Shown here: positions 29,653 to 37,857 of the stretch, piece by piece
Layout: every line of letters starts with the position of its first letter
How positions within the stretch are numbered: the stretch's first letter is position 1
Virus record (IMG/VR): IMGVR_UViG_3300032144_000023
Coordinates: 1 to 44,708 of that record
Source of the DNA: a virus
Direction: 5' to 3' (one strand)
DNA length: 44,708 nt
Notes under the pieces: model-generated
Databases searched by the model: none
Seen by the model: the letters and a program-made list of their open reading frames with translations, nothing else
What the model was told of the DNA's origin: nothing
Translations under genes and position numbers: made by a program

Positions 29653-29705
29653 CATGGGAGGCGGTCTCTAATCGACCCTCCTATTGCGAGAGACCGCCTC
29701 CCATG
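29653..29705. terminator. Perfect 17-bp inverted repeat after the capsid gene, covering the next start codon
   Basis: The arms at 29653-29669 and 29689-29705 pair without mismatch (core GGGAGGCGGTCTCT with AGAGACCGCCTCCC) around a 19-base loop. The right arm ends with the ATG (29703-29705) of the next gene, so that codon is buried in the stem. There is no U-tract. It may act as a partial terminator, an mRNA-protecting 3' end for the capsid message and a translation gate for the following gene. Confidence 0.7.
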
Positions 29706-30185
29706 TCCACTGTCGCCTATCAGACACTCGCGGAGTTTCGCTCGGCATCCATCATGCCCGGGGCGTTCATCGATCAGCTGGAGCAATCGGAGCCAGGCTG
29801 GATCGCGGGGCGCCTCGTCTATGTGTCAGCACTGATGGATGCGCGGCTCGCGAAGCGTTATGCTGCGCCGTTCAAGGCACCCTATCCAGTCGCGGTGTGT
29901 GACTGGCTCGCTCGCATCGTCACGTACGAGTCGTGGCTGAAGCGCGGCATCTCTCCTACTGACCAGGAGGCGAGTGAGTACAAGACACAATCGGACAATG
30001 CTTATGCGGACCTGAAAGAAGCAGCGAACTCTGAGACTGGACTGTTCGAGCTCCCGCTCCGCAGCAACACGGATGCGAGCGGGATCACGCGCGGCTTCCC
30101 GCACGGGTACAGCGAGTCGTCTCCGTACGTCGCGTTCGATGACCAGGCTCGCCGAGGTCACCAGGAGGACGCCAGTGGCCGGTGA
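29703..30185 (+). CDS. Head-tail connector, Mu gp36/DUF1320 type
   Basis: A 160-residue protein from ATG 29703. The pattern VAYQTLAEFRSASIMPGAFIDQLEQSEPGWIAGRLVYVSALMDARLAKRY and WLARIVTYESWLKRGISPTDQE follows DUF1320 proteins, which sit between capsid and tail genes in Mu-like phages and join the head to the neck. It has no normal Shine-Dalgarno, and its start codon is enclosed by the hairpin described at 29653-29705. Confidence 0.75.
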   Translation: MSTVAYQTLAEFRSASIMPGAFIDQLEQSEPGWIAGRLVYVSALMDARLAKRYAAPFKAPYPVAVCDWLARIVTYESWLKRGISPTDQEASEYKTQSDNAYADLKEAANSETGLFELPLRSNTDASGITRGFPHGYSESSPYVAFDDQARRGHQEDASGR

Positions 30186-30567
30186 GTTCGACGAGCTAAC
30201 ACGCAAGCTCAAGGGGCTGCCCGAGGCGCTGATTCAAGGCTCAGGGCCCGAGCTCTCTGCGGCGCTGCGTGAGGTCATCACGAAGGCGATCAGGGAGCAG
30301 CGCGCCCCGCAGGACGGCACGCCGTGGGAGCCCCGTAAGAAGGGCACGAAGCCGATGCTGCAGGGCGCAACGGAAGCATTCGGCGTGGCGATGATCGGCA
30401 ACACGGTGTGGGTCCGCCTCACGGGTATCGAAGCTCGTCACCACCGCGGCTGGGTTCGCGGGGCCACCGCACGTCCGCAGATCTTCGAAGACGACCTGAG
30501 CCCCGCTGCGGTGGACGCGATCTCCGCGGTGCTCGAGCGGCGCTTTACCGAGGAGATGGAGCCGTGA
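30175..30567 (+). CDS. Virion morphogenesis/tail completion protein (Mu gpG-like candidate)
   Basis: A 130-residue protein from GTG 30175 with a good Shine-Dalgarno (AGGAGGA); the long frame upstream of it is antisense-like noise. It reads AALREVITKAIREQRAPQDGTPWEPRKKGTKPMLQG, then TGIEARHHRGWVRGATARPQIFEDD. The order 'DGTPW-P-KKGTKPML ... HH-G ... ARP' matches tail completion proteins of the gpG/HK97 gp10 group. It overlaps its upstream neighbour by 11 bp and its downstream neighbour by 4 bp. Confidence 0.65.
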   Translation: MAGEFDELTRKLKGLPEALIQGSGPELSAALREVITKAIREQRAPQDGTPWEPRKKGTKPMLQGATEAFGVAMIGNTVWVRLTGIEARHHRGWVRGATARPQIFEDDLSPAAVDAISAVLERRFTEEMEP

Positions 30568-31124
30568 GCTCGCAACTCGCACTGCTCTGGTTGTTTGACC
30601 AGGTGGAACTGCGCTTCAAGGCGGACGGTGTCCCGGCCACCAACCTGTTCGGCTGGCGCATCCCCGCTCAGCACGCGATCGGAAACCGCGTGGCCTGGGT
30701 ACCGGGGGATCCCACCGGAGCCTTCGGACAGGTGGTCGCAGCGCGCAATCCCGGTGGCTACCCGCGCTCGCTCGCCACCACGCGCGAGGTGTTCACCGTG
30801 ATCATCAACGGGCAGGACCCCGACGAGCCCGAGGACGAGCGGCTGCAGTATCAGATCGTCAGGTTCCTCCGCGACGCATGGTACCGGGCTGTCTATCAGA
30901 CGGTGCACGGGGCGTGGTCGCTCAAGGCTGAGCAGTGGCTAGTCGACCGCACCGAGCGCCGCTACGGGGCTGCGCTGCGCATCGTGGCCGACATCGAAGC
31001 CACGGTGCCTGACCTGCCGTGGTCGCAGAACCCACCGTGGGCGGACGCACCTGCGGACACCACCGTGAGCATCGACGTTACCGAACTAGACGTGACCGAA
31101 AACATCCAGGTGAAGCGGACATGA
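30564..31124 (+). CDS. Neck/tail terminator-like protein
   Basis: A 186-residue protein from GTG 30564 in a 4-bp GTGA overlap. Features: LLWLFDQVELRFKADGVPATNLFGWRIPAQHAIGNRVAWVPGDP, TTREVFTVIINGQDPDEPEDERLQYQIVRFLRDAWYRA and TERRYGAALRIVADIEATVPDL. A protein of this size, placed between the completion protein and the tail sheath, is expected to cap the tail at the neck (Mu gp37 region). Assigned mainly by synteny. Confidence 0.6.
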   Translation: MSSQLALLWLFDQVELRFKADGVPATNLFGWRIPAQHAIGNRVAWVPGDPTGAFGQVVAARNPGGYPRSLATTREVFTVIINGQDPDEPEDERLQYQIVRFLRDAWYRAVYQTVHGAWSLKAEQWLVDRTERRYGAALRIVADIEATVPDLPWSQNPPWADAPADTTVSIDVTELDVTENIQVKRT

Positions 31125-32584
31125 CTCAACCTAGTGTCAACATCACAGAGTTAGATGGTGCGTTAGGGGTCATCCCCAGCACCGCTGGCAAACTAACAGC
31201 GTTCATCGGATGCGCCACCGCGGGACCGCTGAACCTGCCGGCAGCGTTCGCGCGCGTGGTCGACCTGCAGACGAACTACGTCGGGGGGCAGCTGGTGGAG
31301 GCAGCCGGCAGCTATATCTACACCACCGGTCGCCCTGCGCTCGTGGTGCGCGCGGGTGCCTCGACAGATCCCGTCCTGGGCCCTGTCACCACCACGATCG
31401 CTGGCACGAGCGTGGTGACCGCAGCGGCGGATGGCGACGGTCCGATCGATGACTACGAGCTCGTCGTGAAGTTCCCGGTGGGCGGCACCATCGGCGCTGC
31501 CGGCATCCTGTACCAGGTCAGCTATGACGGTGGTCGGAACTGGAGCGCGAGGCAGGCGCTCGGCACAGAGAACTCGATCGTGGTGGGCGGCGTGGAGTTT
31601 ACGTTCGCTGCGGGCACGTTCGTCGCTGGCGACATGTTCGCGTGCACGGTGCACCCAGCGCAGTGGGGCGGGACCGAGCTGCAGGCAGCACTGACGGCGC
31701 TCGGGTACAGCGCGGTGCAGTGGGAGCAGCTGTCTATCGTCGGCGTGCTCGACGCCACTAACGCCGGGCTCGTGGACACCTGGTGCGCCGGCATCCGCAA
31801 CAGTCAGCACAAGTACCGGAGCTGGATCGGCTCGGCACGTGTGCCCGATCGTGACGACCCCGAGGCCATCGAGACCGAGGCTGAGTACCTGGCGGACATG
31901 GCCGGCGTGTGGAGCAGCTTCTCGACCACGCGCGGAACCGTGGGCGCCGGCGCGTGCAGGCTGATCTCTGGTGTCACGGGACGCAACTACCGTCGCCCCT
32001 TCGGCTGGCCGGTGGTCAACGCATCCGGCGCTGTGACCGAGGAGGTCGACATCGCGGACGTGAACCTGGGGCAGCTGCCGGGAGTGACCATCCGCGACCC
32101 GAACGGCAACGTCGACGAGCACGACGAGTCGATCAATCCCGGGCTCGATGATCTCGGGCTGTGCGTCGCGCGCACGTGGGATGCCTACGATGGCACGTAC
32201 ATCAACCTGCCGCGCATCAAGTCGCCAGCGGGATCTGACTACTCGATCATCCCGTATCGGCGCGTGATGAACCTGGCCGAGCAGGTGGCGTACGTCTACT
32301 TCGTGCGCCGGCTGAACAAGCCGATTCGTGTCGACGCGAACACCGGGTTCATCCTGCCCAGCGAAGCCCTCGAGATTGAGGCGGGGGCGAACGCGGTGCT
32401 CGGGGCGGCGCTGCTCGCGAAGCCGAAGGCATCGAGCGTGTCGTTCGTGCTCTCTCGCACCGACAACGTTCTGTCGACGAAGACGTTGTCCGGAACCATC
32501 CGGATCACGCCGCTCGCCTACCCCGAGCAGATCGATCTCAACACCAGCTACTTCAACCCTGCACTCGTAACAAGGGCGGCATAA
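31121..32584 (+). CDS. Contractile tail sheath protein (DUF2586-like)
   Basis: A 487-residue protein from ATG 31121 in a 4-bp ATGA overlap. Sheath-like features: N-terminal SVNITELDGALGVIP, KLTAFIGCATAGPLN, a variable beta insertion in the middle (residues 100-180), and RTWDAYDGTYINLPRIKSPAGSDYSIIPYRRVMNLAEQVAYVYFVRRLNKPI near the C-terminus. The last is typical of sheath subunit interaction domains. It forms the outer contracting tube and makes this a myovirus. The N-terminal 70 bp have a cluster of rare TTA and CTA-type codons. Confidence 0.82.
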   Translation: MTQPSVNITELDGALGVIPSTAGKLTAFIGCATAGPLNLPAAFARVVDLQTNYVGGQLVEAAGSYIYTTGRPALVVRAGASTDPVLGPVTTTIAGTSVVTAAADGDGPIDDYELVVKFPVGGTIGAAGILYQVSYDGGRNWSARQALGTENSIVVGGVEFTFAAGTFVAGDMFACTVHPAQWGGTELQAALTALGYSAVQWEQLSIVGVLDATNAGLVDTWCAGIRNSQHKYRSWIGSARVPDRDDPEAIETEAEYLADMAGVWSSFSTTRGTVGAGACRLISGVTGRNYRRPFGWPVVNASGAVTEEVDIADVNLGQLPGVTIRDPNGNVDEHDESINPGLDDLGLCVARTWDAYDGTYINLPRIKSPAGSDYSIIPYRRVMNLAEQVAYVYFVRRLNKPIRVDANTGFILPSEALEIEAGANAVLGAALLAKPKASSVSFVLSRTDNVLSTKTLSGTIRITPLAYPEQIDLNTSYFNPALVTRAA

Positions 32585-32587
32585 GCC

Positions 32588-33067
32588 ATGTCAGACAGCA
32601 TCCGAGTCAACGGTAACCAGCTCAGCTGGGGCTCCATTCGGCTGAAGCTCCAGGGCGAAGAGTTCACGGGATTCACCGCGATCAGCTTCTCGGACAAGCG
32701 CGAGCGCGTGAAGGCATACGGCATGGGTCGACACCATGCGCCGCGCGGTCGCAGCCGGGGCAAGTACACGATCGAGAACGTGAAGATCACCGGGTGGAAG
32801 AGCTCGGTGTCCATCTTCCGCGATGCGCTCGCCGAGCAGTCGTTCAACGGCCAGTATGGCGACGTCGAGTTCCAAGCGGTCGTGATGTACAGCGAGCCCG
32901 ACGAGCCATCGGTGGTCGTCGAGATCAACGGCTGCGTGTGGGCTGCGAACACGACCAGCGACGAAGAGAGCCCCGATCCACTCAAGGAAGAGTTCGAGGT
33001 CGACGCGATGTACATCAAACGTAACGGCATGGTGTTGTACGACAACAGTGAGGGGGCTCCGGTATGA
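32588..33067 (+). CDS. Tail tube protein
   Basis: A 159-residue protein from ATG 32588, directly after the sheath gene as in most contractile-tail phages. The beta-rich sequence (IRVNGNQLSWGSIRLKLQGEEFTGFTAISFSDKRERVKAYGMGR, KYTIENVKITGWKSS) suits the inner tube fold, and GMGR-type turns near residue 50 are common in these proteins. It should stack as rings around the tape measure. It overlaps the chaperone gene by 4 bp. Confidence 0.8.
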   Translation: MSDSIRVNGNQLSWGSIRLKLQGEEFTGFTAISFSDKRERVKAYGMGRHHAPRGRSRGKYTIENVKITGWKSSVSIFRDALAEQSFNGQYGDVEFQAVVMYSEPDEPSVVVEINGCVWAANTTSDEESPDPLKEEFEVDAMYIKRNGMVLYDNSEGAPV

Positions 33068-33486
33068 GTACGGTCGAGGACCAGCTTGCGGAGATTCGCG
33101 CGCGCAGGGAGCAGCTCGCCGCTGAAGCCGAAGCCACTGAGGACACACCGGAGGTGGTGCTTGCACGTGAAACGAAGGCGCTGGCAGCCGAGGAAGCGCT
33201 AGCGGCTGCGCGCAAGGAGTTCGGCAAAACACGTGTATCGCTCGTCCAGACTGACGAGGGTCCGGTGGTGCTGCGCTGCCCGCACGTCGCTGCCTACCGG
33301 AAGTTCCAGGACTCCGAGGAGATCAACACTGACAAGACACTCGAGCTAGTCAGGGGTTGTGTCCTGCACCCGTCGAAGCCCGAGGTGAGCCGCATGCTCG
33401 AGGTGCAGCCGGGAGCGCTCACGCTGCTGGCGAACGAGGTGGTCAGACTGGCCGGCCACAGGAAGAGCGACGCGAAGGGAAAATAG
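33064..33486 (+). CDS. Tail assembly chaperone, short form (gpG-like)
   Basis: A 140-residue protein in a 4-bp overlap with the tube gene. The N-terminus is a Glu/Ala-rich helix (EIRARREQLAAEAEATEDT) and the rest a compact domain ending RKSDAKGK. It lies between tube and tape measure, the fixed place of tail assembly chaperones. The last two sense codons before its TAG form a slippery heptamer, so a longer frameshift product is also expected. The short form should coat the tape measure during tube polymerisation. Confidence 0.8.
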   Translation: MSTVEDQLAEIRARREQLAAEAEATEDTPEVVLARETKALAAEEALAAARKEFGKTRVSLVQTDEGPVVLRCPHVAAYRKFQDSEEINTDKTLELVRGCVLHPSKPEVSRMLEVQPGALTLLANEVVRLAGHRKSDAKGK

Positions 33487-33683
33487 AAGCGCTCCATCGC
33501 GCTGCCCGCGGAGACGATGGTCTGGCCGCGGAGTGTCTGTTGGAGGCGATGGGGCGCAGCGGTTCAGACTCGAACAAGCAGCACGCACGTCGGGTGGTGG
33601 GCGCACTGTTAGTGGTCGGCATCCTGCGTGAGCTAACAGCACTGAGACGCATGTTGCAGAGCCTAGGAGGCAGCCGTGGCTAA
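33064..33683 (+). CDS. Tail assembly chaperone, -1 frameshift long form (gpGT-like)
   Basis: Slipping back one base at GGGAAAA (33477-33483) continues translation as IEALHRAARGDDGLAAECLL... to a TAA at 33681-33683. This gives about 206 residues: the 140 of the short form plus 66 in the -1 frame. The -1 segment has no start of its own with a ribosome site, is coding-like (VVGALLVVGILRELTALRRML) and ends 8 bp inside the tape-measure gene. This is the classical arrangement of lambda G/GT and many phages. The frameshift is inferred, not shown. Confidence 0.75.
33477..33483 (+). other. Slippery site GGGAAAA for -1 ribosomal frameshifting
   Basis: In the zero frame it reads aaG GGA AAA followed at once by TAG, the canonical X-XXY-YYZ pattern. 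GC-rich sequence downstream contains CCGCGG twice (about 33510-33535), which could form a stimulating hairpin. Confidence 0.75.
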
Positions 33684-35682
33684 CACAGTCACCTTCGGCG
33701 TGACCATGGTGGACGGGGTCAGTGGCCCCGCGGACGAGGCAGCCGACTCGCTGGCGAACCTCCAGGACGAGATCAACGGAGACGTGGCGGCGCTCGCACG
33801 GATGCAGAAGGCCATGCGCGAGCTCAAGGCGCCGGTCGACGCTGAGGTGAAGAACCTGACAGCCCAGCTCAAGGCGCTCAAGGCAGCCGCCACTCCGGAT
33901 GCAGACGCGATCGGCAACCTGACAAAGCGCATCGCGGAGCTCAAGGGCCCCACCGGACCCAACGCCGAGGCCATCGCGAAGCTCGGCAAAAGCATTCAGC
34001 TCACGCAGGACAAGATCGCTTCTGGTCAGGCTAAGTTCGTGTCGCTCGGTGGCACCTTCGAGAAGGCCAAACCGAAAGCCAAGTCGCTCGAGGCAGCGCT
34101 GCGCGGTGTCAGCGCGGGTGCAGCCACCGTCGAGAAGGCAGCTCCGAAGATGAAGGGCTTCGAGGCTGCGCTCCAGGGGCTCAGCGCCGGTGGGGGACCG
34201 CTCGGAGCACTGGCTTCGAAGCTGAGCTTCGTGGGCGGGCTGCTCAAGAACAAGACGGTGCTGCTCGCCGCAGCCGCAGCCGGGTTCGTGGCGTTGGGCT
34301 ACGCGGTCGGTCGCGCGGTGGTGTCGATGACTCAGATGGCGGTGGCGAGCGCGAACACTCGCCGCGCTCAGCTGCTCGAGCTCGAGGGGCTCACCCGCAT
34401 CCGCACTGCGTACACGATTGCGTACGGAGTGGGCGCGGACAAAGCGAGCGACCTGCAGCGCACGATCGACGAGGTCAGCGGGTCAGTGTCGATCAGCCGC
34501 GAGCGCGTGGCTGCGTACGCACGCGAACTCTACATGGCCGGCGCTCGTGGCGACCGCTTGAAGTCAGCGCTCAAGGGCACCGCCATCGTCGCGAGCGCAG
34601 CAGGTGAGGAGCAGGCCGGCATGTTCAAGCAGATGGCCGGCGCACTCGCGCTCACCGGTGGCAACGTCGACAAGCTCACGCAGCGCGCGAAGAACCAGTT
34701 CGGCAAGGTCGTGGCCGCGCAGATGACTGACCTAAACGTGCAGGCTCAGAAGCTCAAGGAGTCGCAGGACTCACTGTTCGATGGGTTGGATATCAGCGGG
34801 TACGCCAACGCGAACAAGGCACTCAACGACTTGTGGAGCAACACCACAAACGCAGGCAAGTACATGCGCGACCTGCTGGGGCGTGTGTTCCAGCCGTTCG
34901 TCGACGCAGGCACGTTCGCGTTCCGCTCGCTCAAGTGGTGGTTCCAGGAAGCCATCATCCGGGAGCTGCAGCTCGAGATCGCTTACTATCGATTGCGGAA
35001 GGCGCTGCGCGAAGCGTTCGCGGGTGACTGGCAGAAGGCACTCAAGAACCTCGACTCGGGCTTCGCCACCGTCGCATTCGGCATCGGCGTGGTGGTGACC
35101 GCATTGGTCATCTCACTCGTCCCCGCACTCGTCTCCGCCACCGTCGCTTTCGGGTCGCTCGCCGCAGGTGCGATCGCGGCTGGGTTCGCGGTGGCCTGGC
35201 CGTTCTTACTCGCTGCAGGCGCTGTGTGGGCATTCATCGAGCTGCTGCAGATCGACTGGTCTGACTTCGGGCTGGCTATCAAGCAGGGGATCATCGAACC
35301 GCTGAGCGGCATCGGTGACTGGTTCGCGGGGCTCGGTGGCGACATCAAGAACAGCTTCAAGCGTGCGCTCGGCATCGCGAGCCCGTCGAAGGTGTTCGCT
35401 GAGTACGGGGAGGACATCGCGCTCGGCATCAAGATCGGCGTGGATGCGAAGTCCGGTGAAGCACAGGGCGCGGTGAACAGTGCCGTGGGGGCGCCGAGCA
35501 GTGGCGGTGGTGCGGGAGGTAGCTCGGGTGGCGGCGTGACGATCGGCGAGCTGCACCTGCACGTCGGCGAGGCGAAGGGCGCGCGCGCACTCGGCGAGTC
35601 GGTGAAGCGCGAGCTCGAGCGCATCCTGCAGGGCGTGGCGATGCAGATGGCTGCGCCGGCGCCGGAGGGTGGCACGACGTGA
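33676..35682 (+). CDS. Tail tape measure protein
   Basis: A 668-residue protein from GTG 33676, with Shine-Dalgarno TAGGAGG and an 8-bp overlap with the frameshift product. Residues 1-170 are helical with heptad-like Ala/Leu/Lys repeats (ALARMQKAMRELKAP, VKNLTAQLKALKAAA). A hydrophobic segment (NKTVLLAAAAAGFVALGYAVGRAVVSM) lies near residue 200. A second, strongly hydrophobic stretch near residues 465-530 (FGIGVVVTALVISLVPALVSATVAFGSLAAGAIAAGFAVAW) probably inserts into the host membrane. The C-terminus is Gly/Ser-rich. By the usual rule of about 0.15 nm per residue the tail would be near 100 nm. Confidence 0.85.
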   Translation: MANTVTFGVTMVDGVSGPADEAADSLANLQDEINGDVAALARMQKAMRELKAPVDAEVKNLTAQLKALKAAATPDADAIGNLTKRIAELKGPTGPNAEAIAKLGKSIQLTQDKIASGQAKFVSLGGTFEKAKPKAKSLEAALRGVSAGAATVEKAAPKMKGFEAALQGLSAGGGPLGALASKLSFVGGLLKNKTVLLAAAAAGFVALGYAVGRAVVSMTQMAVASANTRRAQLLELEGLTRIRTAYTIAYGVGADKASDLQRTIDEVSGSVSISRERVAAYARELYMAGARGDRLKSALKGTAIVASAAGEEQAGMFKQMAGALALTGGNVDKLTQRAKNQFGKVVAAQMTDLNVQAQKLKESQDSLFDGLDISGYANANKALNDLWSNTTNAGKYMRDLLGRVFQPFVDAGTFAFRSLKWWFQEAIIRELQLEIAYYRLRKALREAFAGDWQKALKNLDSGFATVAFGIGVVVTALVISLVPALVSATVAFGSLAAGAIAAGFAVAWPFLLAAGAVWAFIELLQIDWSDFGLAIKQGIIEPLSGIGDWFAGLGGDIKNSFKRALGIASPSKVFAEYGEDIALGIKIGVDAKSGEAQGAVNSAVGAPSSGGGAGGSSGGGVTIGELHLHVGEAKGARALGESVKRELERILQGVAMQMAAPAPEGGTT

Positions 35683-36203
35683 CCTGGAACCCGCTCACTC
35701 AGCCCACGGACAAGCTCACGCTCGGTGGCCGCGAGTCACCGGGGCTATGCGAGGTCGTGGGCGCGGCGAGCGGTCGCAAGTGGGACGAGCTCGCTGGCTA
35801 TGCAATGAGCGGGGCGATCCTCGTGTACCGCGGCATCAAGCTGAGTCACTTCAACATCCGGCTGAAGCTGCTCACCGAGAAGGACTGGGATGACTGGGAG
35901 AAGTTCCGTCCCGTGCTCATGCGCCCACCGATCGGCAAGATCGCGCGCACGCTCGATATCGTGCACCCGCAGCTAGACGAAGTGGACATTCACCACTGCG
36001 TGATCGAGGAGGTCAAGCAGCCGGTGCAGGAGGACGACGGGGTCTGGATCATCGAGATCGCGTGCATCGAGTCACGCGTGCACAAGAAGTCCGTATCGCA
36101 GCCCGATGCCGCTGAGAATACACCCGTCGACCCACGCGACGTGGCCATCGGCGAGCTCAAGGGGCAGCGTGATGCGCTCGCTAACGATGCGGGGAACCCG
36201 TGA
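35679..36203 (+). CDS. Tail/baseplate protein after the tape measure
   Basis: A 174-residue protein from GTG 35679 in a 4-bp overlap. Segments: LTLGGRESPGLCEVVGAASGRKWDELAGYAMSGAILVYRGIKL, a helix with many aromatic and charged residues, and LDEVDIHHCVIEEVKQPVQEDDGVWIIEIACIESR. By position it is a tail tip, LysM-type or hub-linking protein, as in P2 U or Mu gp43 regions. I do not see a LysM motif. Assigned by synteny. Confidence 0.6.
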   Translation: MTWNPLTQPTDKLTLGGRESPGLCEVVGAASGRKWDELAGYAMSGAILVYRGIKLSHFNIRLKLLTEKDWDDWEKFRPVLMRPPIGKIARTLDIVHPQLDEVDIHHCVIEEVKQPVQEDDGVWIIEIACIESRVHKKSVSQPDAAENTPVDPRDVAIGELKGQRDALANDAGNP

Positions 36204-37381
36204 GCTACATCACCGCTGCCGGGGTCGACTGCACGTGGGCGCGCGTGGTCATCGGGTACCAGGGCCCGTGGCACGCCGAGGTGAAGCTGTCGAGCGCCCA
36301 GTCGCTACCCGCTGAGCCCTTCGGCGTGGCGCTGGTGATCGGGGAGCTCACGCTCACGGGCACGCTGGTGGCGGAGTCAGACGGGACGCAGGCGCTGACC
36401 CGCAGCGCGCGCATCGTGGGGGGCGCAGGGGGCTGGACGAACCTCCTGCCGGCGCGTGGCTACCACAACGATGCCGGTGTCAAAGCGAGGCTCGTGGCGG
36501 AGGACCTGGCGCGCGAGACACAGGAGCGGCTGGGCGGGTTCGTTCCCCGGGCTGAGCGACTGGGGGTCGACTATGCACGCCGAGTGGGGGCGGCGAGCAG
36601 GGCTCTCACCGAGGCCATCGGGGGCGACGGTGTCGCGTGGTGGGTCGACTTCGCGGGTGTGACCCAGGTTGGCCAGCGCCCCCCGGCCACACCCGCTGCA
36701 TCTGACTATCAGGTCCTGGCGTACGACCCGAGCGAGCGCATGGCGACGGTCGACACGAGGCAGCCGGCCATTGTCGCGATCGGGGCGACGATCAGCGAGG
36801 GGCTCGATGCGCCGGGGGTGGTGCGTGAGCTCGAGTGGGAGGCCAGCGGCGAGTCGCAGTTCCGCGTGACCGCGTGGCTCGGGGGCACAGGGACACAACC
36901 TGGTCGGCTCGCCGGGCTCCTGACCACGATCGCGCAGCGTGCGCTCGATGGCCGGGACACAGCGCTGTATCGCTACCGCGTGGTGTCGCAGGCGACGGAT
37001 GGTCGCGTGAACCTGCAGGCAGTGCGCTCGCAGGCTGGCTACCCGGACCTCGCACCGATCAGCGTGTGGCCGGGCATCCCCGGAGTCTGGGCGAAGATCC
37101 TGCCGGGCACCGAGTGCATCGTGGCGTTCATCGAGGGGGCGCGCGCGCAGCCGATCGTCGTGGGGTGGATGCCGAACTCGAAGCCGATCGAGCTGTCGCT
37201 GGGTGACTCGCCGGACAAGCCCTATGCTGCGCGCAAGGGCGATGCGGTCGAGGTGACGATGCCCACGGGCACGTTCACTGGGACGATCGGCGGCGCCGAG
37301 GCCAGCGGTGAGATCACTTGGGCGGACCCCACCGCGGACGGCACGATCACCGGGGGCTCGACGAAGGTGAGGATCGGATGA
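36200..37381 (+). CDS. Baseplate hub protein with spike-like OB domain
   Basis: A 393-residue protein from GTG 36200 (4-bp overlap). The N-terminal 230 residues are beta-rich (VVIGYQGPWHAEVKLSSAQ, ALVIGELTLTGTLV) as in gpD/gp44-type hub proteins. Residues about 255-335 (YRYRVVSQATDGRVNLQAVRSQAGYPDLAPI...PGIPGVWAKILPGTECIVAFIEGARAQPIVVGW) look like the OB-fold of gpV/gp45 spike proteins. A terminal repeat-rich tail follows (GTFTGTIGGAEASGEITWADPT). Hub and spike base seem fused in one chain. No lysozyme domain is present. Confidence 0.65.
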   Translation: MSYITAAGVDCTWARVVIGYQGPWHAEVKLSSAQSLPAEPFGVALVIGELTLTGTLVAESDGTQALTRSARIVGGAGGWTNLLPARGYHNDAGVKARLVAEDLARETQERLGGFVPRAERLGVDYARRVGAASRALTEAIGGDGVAWWVDFAGVTQVGQRPPATPAASDYQVLAYDPSERMATVDTRQPAIVAIGATISEGLDAPGVVRELEWEASGESQFRVTAWLGGTGTQPGRLAGLLTTIAQRALDGRDTALYRYRVVSQATDGRVNLQAVRSQAGYPDLAPISVWPGIPGVWAKILPGTECIVAFIEGARAQPIVVGWMPNSKPIELSLGDSPDKPYAARKGDAVEVTMPTGTFTGTIGGAEASGEITWADPTADGTITGGSTKVRIG

Positions 37382-37857
37382 GCGTTGTGTCAGATGCCAT
37401 CGACGCACAGATCGAGCTGCTGCCGGAAGCCCCGCGCGCAGCCCCGCTCGAGCTCGCATGGGGCACCGACCTGTGGTGCGTGCTCGACGTGACAGAGTCC
37501 CTGCGTGAGGTCGACCCCACGCGCCCCGTCGCAGTCGGCCAGCGCATCGCACGCAGGCTGATCACTCCTCGGGGCGGGCTCGTCGATGATGCGAACTACG
37601 GGCTCGACCTGCGCGGATACGTGAACCGCGCAGTCACACCTAACAGCCTGCTGCAGCTCTCCGCGCAGGTTCGAGCGGAGGCGCTCAAGGACGACGCGGT
37701 GATCGATGCCACGGTGGAGCTGACTTTCGACACGCGGTCGATGACAGTCGATCTCACCCTCGCGCTCGCAGACTACCCTTCGAATACGTTCGCACTGGTG
37801 TTCTTTGTCACGGCAGACGGCATCGAGCTGTTGGGGAGCATCGATCAGAATGGCTAA
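37378..37857 (+). CDS. Baseplate wedge protein, gp25/W-like
   Basis: A 159-residue protein from ATG 37378 in a 4-bp overlap. It contains VAVGQRIARRLITPRGGLVDDANYGLDLRGYVNRAV, the gp25/W signature of an 'RxxTPxGxxxxxxxYGxxL' segment, and a following Val/Thr-rich beta domain (TVELTFDTRSMTVDLTLALAD). It stabilises the first sheath ring and baseplate wedge. The following J-like gene overlaps by 8 bp. Confidence 0.8.
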   Translation: MSVVSDAIDAQIELLPEAPRAAPLELAWGTDLWCVLDVTESLREVDPTRPVAVGQRIARRLITPRGGLVDDANYGLDLRGYVNRAVTPNSLLQLSAQVRAEALKDDAVIDATVELTFDTRSMTVDLTLALADYPSNTFALVFFVTADGIELLGSIDQNG

